Of a DNA stretch of 34,264 nucleotides, positions 1-7,444 are shown piece by piece. Numbering within the stretch: position 1 is the first letter of the stretch; each line of letters starts with the position of its first letter. Source of the stretch: Oscillospiraceae bacterium (GTDB lineage Bacteria > Bacillota > Clostridia > Oscillospirales > CAG-272). The translations under genes were made by a program, and so were the position numbers. Location of the stretch: contig SVSG01000025.1 of assembly GCA_015064415.1 (NCBI GenBank), positions 1 to 34,264 on the forward strand, in the 5' to 3' direction. The notes under the pieces are model-generated. The model was given only the letters and a program-made list of their open reading frames with translations. It had not been told where the DNA came from and searched no databases.

Positions 1-82
1 ACTTGATCTGCAGACCGTTTCCGTACGTCATAGTGTTCAGCTTGCCGTTGTTGGGGTTGATGACAGATATATCTTCATACGA
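1..82 (-). pseudogene. Rhs/YD-repeat protein fragment, runs off the left edge
   Basis: Read on the minus strand, positions 82 to 1 encode an open segment containing NPNNGKLNTMTYGNGLQIK, the typical wording of a YD-repeat in Rhs proteins (a TYGNG core followed by the place where a YxYD repeat would start). No start codon or ribosome binding site precedes it. Upstream on the same strand lies a terminator hairpin at 88-121. The segment corresponds to the part of Rhs just before the VRYVYDDIDRI stretch that opens the larger Rhs ORF at 3345. It therefore looks like the beginning of a second, downstream Rhs copy, either displaced or tandem. Whether it continues as an intact gene outside the window cannot be seen. 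Confidence 0.6.
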
Positions 83-87
83 GAAAA

Positions 88-128
88 CCGAGCAAGGTTT
101 AAATCAATAAACCTTGCTCGGCCTTTTT
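88..128. terminator. Terminator hairpin, copy 1 of a repeated element
   Basis: A perfect 13-bp stem is formed by CCGAGCAAGGTTT (88-100) and AAACCTTGCTCGG (109-121), with loop aaatcaat. On the plus strand it is followed by a T-run (124-128). On the minus strand it is followed by TTTTC. It lies downstream of the minus-strand toxin/immunity pair. The same hairpin, with the same loop, recurs at 7590-7623. Confidence 0.75.
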
Positions 129-196
129 ATTGGTTGTGTTTGGGTTATCCTTTCGGATGTGTTTTTGCTGTGGTGAACCGCATGCTTTTTTCAAGC

Positions 197-222
197 GGCA
201 GGGAGAGCGTACCCTCCCTGCC
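197..222. repeat. Inverted repeat (hairpin) downstream of the immunity gene
   Basis: GGCAGGGAG (197-205) pairs with CTCCCTGCC (214-222) around an 8-nt loop. Neither side carries a T-tract, so it is not an obvious intrinsic terminator. It may stabilise the 3' end of the minus-strand transcript. Confidence 0.4.
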
Positions 223-275
223 GAGGGTTATTGAGGACGGAGTGGTTGTTATGTACCAGCAAACATCGCGTTTGG

Positions 276-752
276 TCACCCAAACACAGACTTGTCAGGA
301 ATATTCCTGAAACCTTTATCAACAAATAGACAATACCGATTATCTTTTACATCCGTTTCATGAGTATAAATAACACTCCAACTAAATGTATCGTCGAACA
401 CATATACATCTTCTGGCAAGTCACCCTTAAATGTTTCCGCCCAAGCATCTGCGTAAAGAACCTTTGTTTTAGGAAACTTCCAGTAATTAGGGATAAGGAT
501 TCTATCACATGAATGTATATCCCACATAATGAAAATTTTTTGTTTTTCTTGTAGAAATTGCTCGGCTTTATTTTCTAAAATGACACTTGGGTTCAGTAGA
601 CAATCCCAAAGATAACCGGTATAACATAACCCGTCACTAAACATTGTTTTTGATTCAATGTTTTCTTTATAATAGGTCGAAACAGTATCTACAAAATTTT
701 TTATATAATTACAACGCAAAGCATCTGATTTTTTTGAATCTAATACGACCAT
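276..752 (-). CDS. Probable immunity protein for the Rhs toxin
   Basis: This 158-aa soluble protein lies directly downstream of the Rhs toxin end, with 13 nt between the Rhs stop and its ATG. The frame extends upstream to a TTG at 773, but the ATG at 752 is preferred because GAGGAAGGG sits just before it. There is no signal peptide or membrane segment, as expected for a cytoplasmic immunity protein. Its C-terminal half contains EDVYVFDDTFSWSVIYTHET, a wording that recalls DUF4275-like proteins (from memory, unverified). By the known architecture of polymorphic-toxin loci (toxin tip, then immunity gene), it probably neutralises the C-terminal domain of the Rhs protein. The function is inferred mainly from position. 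Confidence 0.65.
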   Translation of the reverse strand: MVVLDSKKSDALRCNYIKNFVDTVSTYYKENIESKTMFSDGLCYTGYLWDCLLNPSVILENKAEQFLQEKQKIFIMWDIHSCDRILIPNYWKFPKTKVLYADAWAETFKGDLPEDVYVFDDTFSWSVIYTHETDVKDNRYCLFVDKGFRNIPDKSVFG

Positions 753-765
753 TTTTTCCCTTCCT

Positions 766-3345
766 CTACTCAAATATTTTGATAGTACCTTTTACCCCGG
801 TACTTGTTACATAATTGATATGTGGATAATTATGAGGATTAGGAAATTGATGAGCGCCCTCTATTCTCAAGGCTGTTCCACCAGATTGATTAATTAGCTG
901 CATAGCTTGAGCTTTGGACGGAATGCCTCCATTTAAAGAAGTGATTGTACCACCTTTACCAACAGTTGAAACATTTTCTCTCCATGTTTTATCACCAACC
1001 CAACCTTTTCCGCCAACTCCCCTTGACGAAGAATTACCTCCACAAGTATTGTGTACGAGCACAGTGCTCTTTCCAACATAATACGTGTGAAAATCCGCAA
1101 CCTCAAAGTTATAAACCGTAATTGGTGCTTCAAGGATTTCGTGTTGTACTTGTTCTACAACAACATATTCACCGTTTAGCAATACCAGAATATCTCCAGC
1201 ACGCAACCGGCAAGCGGCAATCCAACCTTTGACAGGCGAATAAAACGGATGCTCGGTAGTGCAAACGATTTCTTCGCCATTGACGGTAATATACATTAAT
1301 TCGTCGGCTTGATTTACAAAAGTACGAACAACAGTCTTTAATTTGGTCTCGCCAGTTTGTTCGTTCATTGCCCAAACCATATCACCGGGTTGAATATGTT
1401 CTATGGCTTTTTCACCTTCGTCTGTTTGAATAGGCGTGCCCGCAACAAAACAAATGTCGAAATTACCGCCACTCGCTAAATATGTCATTCCCATAGAGGT
1501 TACCGTGACAGCTGCGCTCTTGGTAGCATTATAGGCTTCTTCCCCTACCACGTTCTTAATCACATTTTCGCCGGTAAAAGATTCTATAACCTCAGAAGCT
1601 CCTATCGCCGCTGTTGTTATGGATGCGGTAGTGATTGCCGAGGCAGCCCAAGCACCCAATGTGCATAAAGGTGCCGTTGCAGTCCCCGCTGTTAAAATTG
1701 TTGCAGCTGCCACTCCTACTCCAATAAAAGTAAGCAATGCGCCTTTAACAAGCATATCCCAATCAGGCCAGTTCCCCATTGAATCAATCATATTCACAGG
1801 ATTATTGAAACAATACGCGAACATATTATAGCCCTGTATTGAACCATTAACCCCAGCAATTATGCCATCCACATTAATAAACCGCCCGATTTCAGGGTCA
1901 TAATAGCGGCTTTGCAGATAGTACAACCCTGTTTCCACATCGTAGTAGTACCCACGGTAGCGGAAGGGGTTAAAGAATTCTAAAATCGCGTCCTCGGTGG
2001 CGGAAATTCCTTCGGTAGCGGACACAGTGCAGTTGCCCCATGCATCATAGGTATATGTACCGATTTTAACGCCCTCTGCAGAATAAATCGCCGTGATGTC
2101 GCCTTGCAAGTTGGTGTCGTAGAAGTAATAATCATAGACACCCTCGGCATACGAGCTTTCGCGATATCCAAAGCCAAGCAAGGCACCGTTTTCGTTGTAT
2201 AGGTACAACATCACGTTGCCGTTCCAACGCTCGGCTATGATCTGACTGCCGCTCAGAATATACTCATGCGTGACCCCGTTTACCGTCTTGCTTGTGCGAA
2301 TGCCGTCAGCATTATAAGTAAAGCTTAATGCATTGCCGGTGCTCGTATAGCTTTGCAACTTTCTACCCTGCCACGTTAAGCTTGCGCCTTTCCATTGCAA
2401 GGGATTGCCAATGGTGTCATAGGTGATCGCATAACCATTCCAGTTGGTCAACAGGTCTTCCCACGTGGCATCATTATAGGTATACGTATAGGCCTCTTGC
2501 TGTGCTCCAAGGCCGCCCGCAACGTACGCATATCCTTTTTTGGTTAAGATATTGCCGCCGTCATCATAAGTATACACATACGTTTTGCCCAACACCACGT
2601 TGTCCTCGCGGATCAACTGACCCAGATCGTCGTAGGTGTACTGATACAATAGCGTATTGCTGCCGTCCTTGATATGTGTGATGTTACCGTTTGCATCGTA
2701 CGTATAGCGGTATTGAGTAACCGTGCTGCTACTTTCCGTCGCACCTACCGTAACGCCATACGATGACACGCGCACAGACTCGTTGTTTCCGTTCGTACAG
2801 TAATTATAAAGCACTTCACGGTAAAAGGATGCATCGCCTTCCACTTGGACGTTTGTTGTGTGATATTGGAGGCGTCCAAACGAATCGTATCTACGGTCAA
2901 TCTGCGCCCTTAACCCTTTGCTTGCATCCAAGCTGTTGGCTTGGTCGCGCATGACCATTTGTGTCAAACCGCCCCACTTGTTCTCACTGTTTTCGTAAGA
3001 ATACGAATATCTGTAAGACACCTCCTCGGTATGCGTGGTGGTGCCACACAAATAATCAAAAGAGTAGTACGCGTTCGTGGGACGAGAGCGCTCGTCATAG
3101 TACACCGTCGTGCCGTAAAGATTATGATAGTACTCCGTTTCGTAGGTATAGGATTGCAACAAATTGCCCACACCGTCGTAGCGGTAAACCGTTGCTTCAT
3201 CGTTTACGTGATCGGTAACACTATGCAGCCGCCCACCGGCATCATAGCGATAGCTATATACCGTTTCAAATGCGCCGCTCTCACCTATATTATACTGTAT
3301 TTCCGCAATTCTGTCAATATCATCGTAGACATACCTCACCTGCAA
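766..3345 (-). CDS. Rhs/YD-repeat core with HINT domain and C-terminal toxin, lacking a normal N-terminus
   Basis: An 859-codon open frame. YD repeats fill residues 1 to about 455 (YRYDGVGNL, YTYDANGNI, YTYDDLGQL). The conserved Rhs core end lies at about 457-488 (LYYLQSRYYDPEIGRF). A hydrophobic stretch follows at about 530-590. A pre-toxin HINT domain spans residues 632-766: it starts with CFVAGTPIQTDEG (nucleophile Cys632), has TTEHPFY inside and ends in VHN. The last 93 residues are the toxin tip, ending with HQFPNPHNYPHINY and GVKGTIKIFE. A small His-rich nuclease-like domain is my guess; a BECR-type RNase is possible but unproven. The frame opens at a TTG with no ribosome binding site, right at a frameshifted junction with an Rhs N-terminal remnant (3346-3723). 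As read here the gene is therefore broken or translated only from inside. HINT normally releases the toxin by self-cleavage (family knowledge). Confidence 0.85.
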   Translation of the reverse strand: MQVRYVYDDIDRIAEIQYNIGESGAFETVYSYRYDAGGRLHSVTDHVNDEATVYRYDGVGNLLQSYTYETEYYHNLYGTTVYYDERSRPTNAYYSFDYLCGTTTHTEEVSYRYSYSYENSENKWGGLTQMVMRDQANSLDASKGLRAQIDRRYDSFGRLQYHTTNVQVEGDASFYREVLYNYCTNGNNESVRVSSYGVTVGATESSSTVTQYRYTYDANGNITHIKDGSNTLLYQYTYDDLGQLIREDNVVLGKTYVYTYDDGGNILTKKGYAYVAGGLGAQQEAYTYTYNDATWEDLLTNWNGYAITYDTIGNPLQWKGASLTWQGRKLQSYTSTGNALSFTYNADGIRTSKTVNGVTHEYILSGSQIIAERWNGNVMLYLYNENGALLGFGYRESSYAEGVYDYYFYDTNLQGDITAIYSAEGVKIGTYTYDAWGNCTVSATEGISATEDAILEFFNPFRYRGYYYDVETGLYYLQSRYYDPEIGRFINVDGIIAGVNGSIQGYNMFAYCFNNPVNMIDSMGNWPDWDMLVKGALLTFIGVGVAAATILTAGTATAPLCTLGAWAASAITTASITTAAIGASEVIESFTGENVIKNVVGEEAYNATKSAAVTVTSMGMTYLASGGNFDICFVAGTPIQTDEGEKAIEHIQPGDMVWAMNEQTGETKLKTVVRTFVNQADELMYITVNGEEIVCTTEHPFYSPVKGWIAACRLRAGDILVLLNGEYVVVEQVQHEILEAPITVYNFEVADFHTYYVGKSTVLVHNTCGGNSSSRGVGGKGWVGDKTWRENVSTVGKGGTITSLNGGIPSKAQAMQLINQSGGTALRIEGAHQFPNPHNYPHINYVTSTGVKGTIKIFE
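3289..3317 (-). promoter_or_regulatory. Consensus sigma-A promoter inside the Rhs coding sequence
   Basis: On the minus strand, TTGACA (3317-3312) and TATAAT (3294-3289) are separated by exactly 17 nt, a perfect consensus promoter. It lies inside codons for DIDRIAEIQYNIGE, near the 5' end of the surviving Rhs ORF. If used, it would drive the Rhs core, toxin and immunity gene independently of the ruined N-terminus. The -10 and its downstream bases (TATAATATAGGTGA) also occur at the promoters near 9190 and 9879. Confidence 0.5.
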
Positions 3346-3723
3346 GCGAGGTGTTATAATACAGCGTGGGCGTGTAGCCGAACAGCGCGTCTGTGGTTGT
3401 CAGCGTCGGCACCGCAAAGGTCAGGTGCCCCGTCGCGTAATTGATCGCACCACTCCCCGCAAAGCCCGCATCCTGCGCGGCATAGGACCAATAATCCTCC
3501 AGACCTTTGATCTCCTCGTATACGATGGTCAGCAAGGGCTGTTGGCTTGCCACCGGTGCCGTAGAGGTGGCAAAGGAGGCGCCACCGTTCAAGGTCGCGC
3601 TTTGCGGCCCAAGCACAGGCCGTAGTTCTGACCGTTATACCACTTTTGCACGATGGAGGTCGCGGTATACCGATACACTACGGAAAGTCCCTTGATACCA
3701 AGATTGTTGAAAATTTTTTTCAT
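3346..3723 (-). pseudogene. Decayed N-terminal part of the Rhs protein
   Basis: A genuine-looking start exists at ATG 3723 with AAGGAG upstream, giving MKKIFNNLGIKGLSV and then SIVQKWYNGQNYGL, which resembles the end of a DNRLRE-type domain. That frame stops soon after. Reading continues in another frame as LGPQSATLNGGASFAT and later INYATGHLTFAVPTL, a normal Rhs N-terminal sequence. The switch near 3615 is explained by loss of one G (GGCCTGTGCTTGGG where GGCCTGGTGCTTGGG would read NYGLVLG). A second lesion at about 3335-3345 joins LYYNTSLAG out of frame to YVYDDIDR, consistent with an internal deletion. Two lesions argue for decay rather than one sequencing error. Confidence 0.7.
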
Positions 3724-3854
3724 TTGATGTTCTCCTTCCTTTTGTGCAATATGTGTTTTCCTTCTCTTTCTTATCGACCCATTGGCGTTTTCTCCTTTCT
3801 GTTTCGTTTTTGGTCACACCTATGAATAGAGCAATTTACACACAATTCTTTTCA

Positions 3855-3883
3855 TAAAACCCCTCCACGGCAGCGCGGAGGGG
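3855..3883 (-). terminator. Intrinsic terminator of the XRE/DUF6514 unit
   Basis: On the minus strand, CCCCTCC (3883-3877) pairs with GGAGGGG (3866-3860) and is followed by TTTTAT. It lies about 80 nt after the end of the 3964-4206 gene. The rest of 3724-3960 is AT-rich leader of the Rhs remnant, with no gene seen. Confidence 0.65.
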
Positions 3884-3963
3884 AAAGCAGTAAAGCTTGT
3901 GCTTGGACCGTCCTTTCCTCTGTTTTACTGATAATTTCTTCCTCTCACTGCTTTTACGTCTCT

Positions 3964-4206
3964 TTATTCAGCCAGAAAATCCTCAACTACGTCCTTTAAG
4001 TGGAGCTCCGAGAGCCCCAATTGATTACAGCAGAAAACAAGCTTCTCCAGTTTTTGTTTGTCAGAAGTAATATCATTCACCGATGCAAGAACGGTGGCAG
4101 TCCCGTTCTGCTCGGCCTCGGCGTAAGCCGCAATTCCATAAGCAACGCGGTTTTGACCATGCAACGCGTACTTTTCTTCCACAATACCGTATGTAACACT
4201 TTTCAC
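3964..4206 (-). CDS. Small DUF6514-like protein
   Basis: An 80-aa protein starting at a GTG that overlaps the stop of the upstream regulator gene (GTGA, 4-nt overlap), with AAAGGAG ahead, so the two are translationally coupled. The sequence MKSVTYGIVEEKY, then RVAYGIAAY and finally LHLKDVVEDFLAE matches my memory of DUF6514, a small protein family common in Clostridia with no known function. It has no membrane segment. Its pairing with an XRE-type regulator suggests a role as partner or effector of that regulator, but nothing in the sequence shows a mechanism. Confidence 0.7.
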   Translation of the reverse strand: MKSVTYGIVEEKYALHGQNRVAYGIAAYAEAEQNGTATVLASVNDITSDKQKLEKLVFCCNQLGLSELHLKDVVEDFLAE

Positions 4207-4538
4207 AGCAGTTGCATCTCCTTTTCGTATTTTTGCTCAAACCGCACGCTCACGTGTGCAAGAAAAACACTCGGCTCCTTCTGCATTGCCAACAGCAACA
4301 CCGCAGTTAATGTGCCGCACATGGTTCTTCCCGTTTCTATATCGGAGTACGAGCTCTCGCTCATTTCCAAACTTTTTGCCATTTCCCTTTGCTTGAGGTG
4401 CAAACGATCTCGTGTGACAATGGCCAGTACACGCAGCTCCTCCTTCAAGATCTCTTCCTTTTCGTGTCTCATCTTAATATTTGCCAAGCACAAACGAAGA
4501 AATTCTATCACCGCATTTTCCTGTTTGAAATCGGGCAT
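4203..4538 (-). CDS. XRE-type helix-turn-helix regulator
   Basis: About 111 residues from the ATG at 4538. An open frame reaches up to 4658, and an alternative ATG lies at 4472. None of the starts has a strong ribosome binding site, so the N-terminus is uncertain. The middle reads RLHLKQREMAKSLEMSESSY followed by SDIETGRTM, the standard XRE/Cro HTH layout (helix, turn, recognition helix, then the SxIExG motif). The protein is short and has no sensor domain apart from a charged C-terminal tail (FEQKYEKEMQLL). It is transcribed away from the sigma-factor gene, whose promoter overlaps its upstream region. Control of its own promoter or of the neighbouring sigma operon is plausible but inferred only from position. 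Confidence 0.75.
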   Translation of the reverse strand: MPDFKQENAVIEFLRLCLANIKMRHEKEEILKEELRVLAIVTRDRLHLKQREMAKSLEMSESSYSDIETGRTMCGTLTAVLLLAMQKEPSVFLAHVSVRFEQKYEKEMQLL

Positions 4539-4622
4539 ACCTATGATTCGACACAAAGCTTCCCTTTTCTCAGATTTCTTCACTACATAACAGCAAAAAA
4601 GCGCCCCTTTGTTACACCCGTG

Positions 4623-4651
4623 TTGAAAAATTACCCGATCTGTGATATAAT
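4623..4651 (+). promoter_or_regulatory. Sigma-A promoter of the ECF sigma-factor operon
   Basis: TTGAAA (4623-4628) and TATAAT (4646-4651) are separated by 17 nt. The sigma-factor ATG lies 62 nt downstream of the -10, with CGGAG before it. The promoter lies within the upstream part of the divergent XRE reading frame. Confidence 0.8.
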
Positions 4652-4713
4652 TTTGCATTGAATCACGGGGGGCATTTTCACCGATCGCTCCCCATTATCA
4701 AACGGAGATTGTA

Positions 4714-5259
4714 ATGAAAGACGAAGAATTTGATCGAACAGAGCTAACAAAAGAACAAGCGTTCAAGCTGTTATATCCTTTGGCAATCATCTATTTCCGC
4801 GACCGCATCTACGGCTGTGAGGATGATTTTGAAGATCTGGCTTCCGACGTAATGGTTGATTTGTTCACCAAATGGGACGAGCTTGAAACACACACGCTTC
4901 GTGGGTTGCGCGTATGGCTATATCGGGCAGTCCGCTTTGCAGCATTGAATTTCATAAAACGGCAGGATGCGCAACCACTGATCGCCAACATTGAATATGC
5001 CATGCGAGAAAATCCGGAGTTGGAATACGAAAACTTTGCAGCACCGCCACCCGATGTGATTGCCGATGAAGAATTCAAACGGCAAATGCGAGCGATCAAA
5101 CAGCTGTTACCGCCGCAGGATTTTCAGCTGCTTGACCTACGCCTCAAGGGGCACAGCCCGCCCGAGGTTGCCAAGATATTGGGGTTGAACGAGGGCACGG
5201 AACGCACCAGATTTTGCCGCATTCGCAAGCTGTTGCAAGAAAAACTGAAAAAATATTAA
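4714..5259 (+). CDS. ECF-type RNA polymerase sigma factor
   Basis: A 181-aa sigma-70 family protein of group 4 (ECF) size. Region 2 lies at about residues 15-85, with DDFEDLASDVMVDLFTKW (the motif that contacts core RNA polymerase and the -10) and then VWLYRAVRFAALNFIKR. Region 4 lies at about 125-180, with LLPPQDFQLLDLRLKGHSPP and VAKILGLNEGTERTRFCRIR, a HTH binding the -35. There is no extra domain. A DUF4367-like membrane protein follows and probably acts as its anti-sigma factor. A normal sigma-A promoter lies upstream, and an ECF-like promoter lies downstream at about 5277-5300. Confidence 0.9.
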   Translation: MKDEEFDRTELTKEQAFKLLYPLAIIYFRDRIYGCEDDFEDLASDVMVDLFTKWDELETHTLRGLRVWLYRAVRFAALNFIKRQDAQPLIANIEYAMRENPELEYENFAAPPPDVIADEEFKRQMRAIKQLLPPQDFQLLDLRLKGHSPPEVAKILGLNEGTERTRFCRIRKLLQEKLKKY

Positions 5260-5276
5260 AAAATTTCGACAAAAGC

Positions 5277-5300
5277 TGTAACAAAACTACATCATGCGTC
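5277..5300 (+). promoter_or_regulatory. Possible ECF-sigma promoter before the anti-sigma gene
   Basis: TGTAAC (5277-5282) and CGTC (5297-5300) followed by TGTTATATAGTGG resemble an ECF-type -35 (AAC core) and -10 (CGTC). The 14-nt gap is shorter than the usual 16-17 nt, so this is tentative. The location, after the sigma gene and before its partner gene, suits autoregulation. Confidence 0.4.
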
Positions 5301-5371
5301 TGTTATATAGTGGGGAGGTTAAATACTCACTATAGAGGACGCTCTATACTGAGATAAGGAGTGAAAATCTT

Positions 5372-6241
5372 ATGACATCAAATCCGATGATCACAAAAGA
5401 TGACTTGCGCAAAATTCACTTATACTGTTATGAGGACGTTCAGGAGTTTTTAGCCATTCACCGTTCGCTGGAGGAAGAGCTGCAAAAAGCGGACGAGGAA
5501 ATGGATATGGATCTGGTTGAGGAAAGTCTTGCCTACATTGAGCAGGTGATGAACAATGACACCGTGCTTGAGGAAGGAACGCTGGATGCCAAGTACCAAG
5601 AGGTACTGGCAAAAGCTTCTCAAAAGCAGGACGTGCAACCCACACGGATCGTGAAAAGAAGCAAAAAACGCGCTGTACGCAAATTCTTCTTTATTCTGGC
5701 GGCCGCCATAACCGTACTGTTCACCACCTTGACCATCGCCGCAAGAATATGCGGCTACAAAAACGCTTGGGAGTTCGTATATCAAAAAGCAATTGAACTA
5801 AGGTGCTTTGATACAGAAGATAGTTTCGAGGAAGAAGGCATTACGTTGATCGGCAACGGCGAGATTGAGACCTTTTCCTCCTTCGAGGAGTTTCTTGAAA
5901 AGGAAAACTTGGATGTCCTCTATCCGCAACCGTTACCGGAGGGGTTGAAAATAGACACTATCACAAAGTATTGTTTTGAGGATGGTAGTTGCAATTACAC
6001 TATTCGATTCAATAACAACCAAATTTTTATGACGCTTAAAAACTATTCTTCCGTTGATCTTAATTCACTTGATTATGCTGAATCTTATATCTATCAAGAG
6101 AAAACATTTTATATTAAGCAAGAGCCCCTTGGCTTTTATCAAGCAATCTGCCATTATGAAAATTTTGAGTATACGATCAACTGCGCAGATTACGATACCC
6201 TCATAGCAATCATACACAGCATGAAAGGACCAAAAGCATGA
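5372..6241 (+). CDS. Single-pass membrane anti-sigma-like protein, DUF4367-like
   Basis: A 289-aa protein with an AAGGAG ribosome binding site. Residues 1-100 are cytoplasmic, acidic and helical (FLAIHRSLEEELQKADEE) and end in a basic stop (KRSKKRAVRK). One membrane helix spans about 104-126. The outer domain (127-289) contains LPQPLPEGLKI-like wording (YPQPLPEGLKIDTITKYCFE), typical of DUF4367 outer domains found next to ECF sigma factors. It most likely holds the sigma factor at the membrane through its inner part and senses an envelope signal through the outer part. It lacks an HxxxCxxC zinc anti-sigma motif, so the way it binds sigma is not visible. Confidence 0.75.
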   Translation: MTSNPMITKDDLRKIHLYCYEDVQEFLAIHRSLEEELQKADEEMDMDLVEESLAYIEQVMNNDTVLEEGTLDAKYQEVLAKASQKQDVQPTRIVKRSKKRAVRKFFFILAAAITVLFTTLTIAARICGYKNAWEFVYQKAIELRCFDTEDSFEEEGITLIGNGEIETFSSFEEFLEKENLDVLYPQPLPEGLKIDTITKYCFEDGSCNYTIRFNNNQIFMTLKNYSSVDLNSLDYAESYIYQEKTFYIKQEPLGFYQAICHYENFEYTINCADYDTLIAIIHSMKGPKA

Positions 6242-6633
6242 GAAAAATATTTGTTTGCTTGTTGACATTTTTGCTCATTACCACCTTCGCACTTTCTGCC
6301 TTTGCGGAAAACACGGAAATTTATACTTACGAAATCGATAACGTCACCGTCATTTTTGACGAAACCAGCCCCTTCGATGCCGCTACGCGTGAAGCCGTGG
6401 CGTATACGCTGGTATACGGTGATGACGGCGTCGCTGCCTGCGGTATCCTCTGCACCCTGTTCGGTCACGATTATATCACGTCCGGTGCCACCACCATCAC
6501 CCATTGTGCCGCGCCGGATCAGCCTCGTTGCTTACAGGAATTTTTTACTGTGCAGGCCTGCGAAGACTGCGATCATGTCATCGTGGAGCGAACTGGCTTT
6601 ATGTACATCACCTGCTGCCCCAACGACGCTTGA
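6238..6633 (+). CDS. Small secreted cysteine-rich protein
   Basis: A 131-aa protein with a clear signal peptide (residues 1-23, cleavage after AFA). The ATG overlaps the stop of the anti-sigma gene (ATGA), so translation is coupled. The mature part has eight cysteines: ACGILC, one each in THC and RC, a CEDC pair, and a terminal CC. This suggests disulphides or metal binding outside the membrane. I do not recognise the family. Being third in a sigma/anti-sigma operon, it may be the ligand or modulator sensed by the outer domain of the anti-sigma protein, or an envelope-stress effector. This is inference from context only. Confidence 0.75.
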   Translation: MRKIFVCLLTFLLITTFALSAFAENTEIYTYEIDNVTVIFDETSPFDAATREAVAYTLVYGDDGVAACGILCTLFGHDYITSGATTITHCAAPDQPRCLQEFFTVQACEDCDHVIVERTGFMYITCCPNDA

Positions 6634-6692
6634 TTTCTTCCCCCCTTCCAACACTCCGCCTCAATTTTAAGCGCAAGCTGCCGACGGGCAAA

Positions 6693-6750
6693 AAACCCGA
6701 CAGATTCAAGTCATTGCATATTGCATGACCCGCGATTTGTCGGGTTTCTT
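6693..6750 (+). terminator. Terminator of the sigma operon
   Basis: AAACCCGACA (6693-6702) pairs with TGTCGGGTTT (6738-6747). The 35-nt loop has its own small inverted repeat (TGCATATTGCA). The stem is followed by CTTCTTC, a T-rich run. The long loop makes this moderate. Confidence 0.55.
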
Positions 6751-6759
6751 CTTCATTTG

Positions 6760-6788
6760 TTGACAAATTTCTCCCAAATCGGTATAAT
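6760..6788 (+). promoter_or_regulatory. Consensus sigma-A promoter
   Basis: TTGACA (6760-6765) and TATAAT (6783-6788) with a 17-nt spacer, a perfect consensus. It is placed 38 nt upstream of the ATG at 6827. Confidence 0.85.
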
Positions 6789-6826
6789 AATATCGACCGA
6801 TTTCATCATTGTTAAGGAGCTCTACT

Positions 6827-7444
6827 ATGTTAAAAAGCAAGAAATTTCTCATTCCCTTCATCGCTGTTGTGGCACTGATCTGCGTCTTCGGCATCATTTT
6901 GCTGATCGATTCCCTTTCCCCCGCCGTCTCGAAGGAAGAGTGGCAAAGCACGCCCGAGCTTGCGCTCAAGCGCGAGGTCGAATACGGCGCGGAAAACATC
7001 GGCACCGCCAAGACCGAGGATGTGCTTTCCGTTGCCTTGATGCTGGATAAATTGGAGTTTGCAGACACGAATACCCTGTATGCGATCTTCCTTTCCAAGG
7101 CCGATATTTTCACGATCGCCAAGCTCACAAAGGACGCCGCCACGGGCAAATGGAAATACCACAGCACACTTTTTTACGAAAAAGATCTTGCCAACTCCAC
7201 GTGCATCTACAACGCGCAAAATCCCGATCGCACTTTGACAAAAGACCACTTTAAGGATGCCGAAAATGGCTATATCCTTGGCCTCAAATTCCGCGACGGT
7301 GCCACCGTACGCGTGAACAATACACCCGCCAAAATGAAAACGTATGGCTTTCAGATAAACGGCACCGACTATTCCCTTGATCTTTGGTATGTGAGCGAAA
7401 ACATCCCTGAAGAAGACCTCTGTATCCAATACAAGTCGCGCTGA
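6827..7444 (+). CDS. Membrane-anchored protein of unknown function
   Basis: A 205-aa protein. The ATG at 6827 is chosen because AAGGAG lies 7 nt before it. One N-terminal membrane helix (about residues 7-27, IPFIAVVALICVFGIILLI) works as an uncleaved anchor, leaving about 175 residues outside. The outer part is a mixed, mostly beta-like sequence (TNTLYAIFLSKADIFTIAKL, YGFQINGTDYSLDLWYV) without any motif I recognise. It is a single-gene unit with its own perfect promoter and a shared bidirectional terminator downstream at 7590-7623. Strong constitutive expression is expected from the promoter. Confidence 0.75.
   Translation: MLKSKKFLIPFIAVVALICVFGIILLIDSLSPAVSKEEWQSTPELALKREVEYGAENIGTAKTEDVLSVALMLDKLEFADTNTLYAIFLSKADIFTIAKLTKDAATGKWKYHSTLFYEKDLANSTCIYNAQNPDRTLTKDHFKDAENGYILGLKFRDGATVRVNNTPAKMKTYGFQINGTDYSLDLWYVSENIPEEDLCIQYKSR

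Noticed and set aside
3345-3345. TTG at 3345 as the real start of the Rhs protein
   Set aside because: No ribosome binding site precedes it, and it falls on a junction inside Rhs sequence. It is only the first possible codon of a truncated frame.
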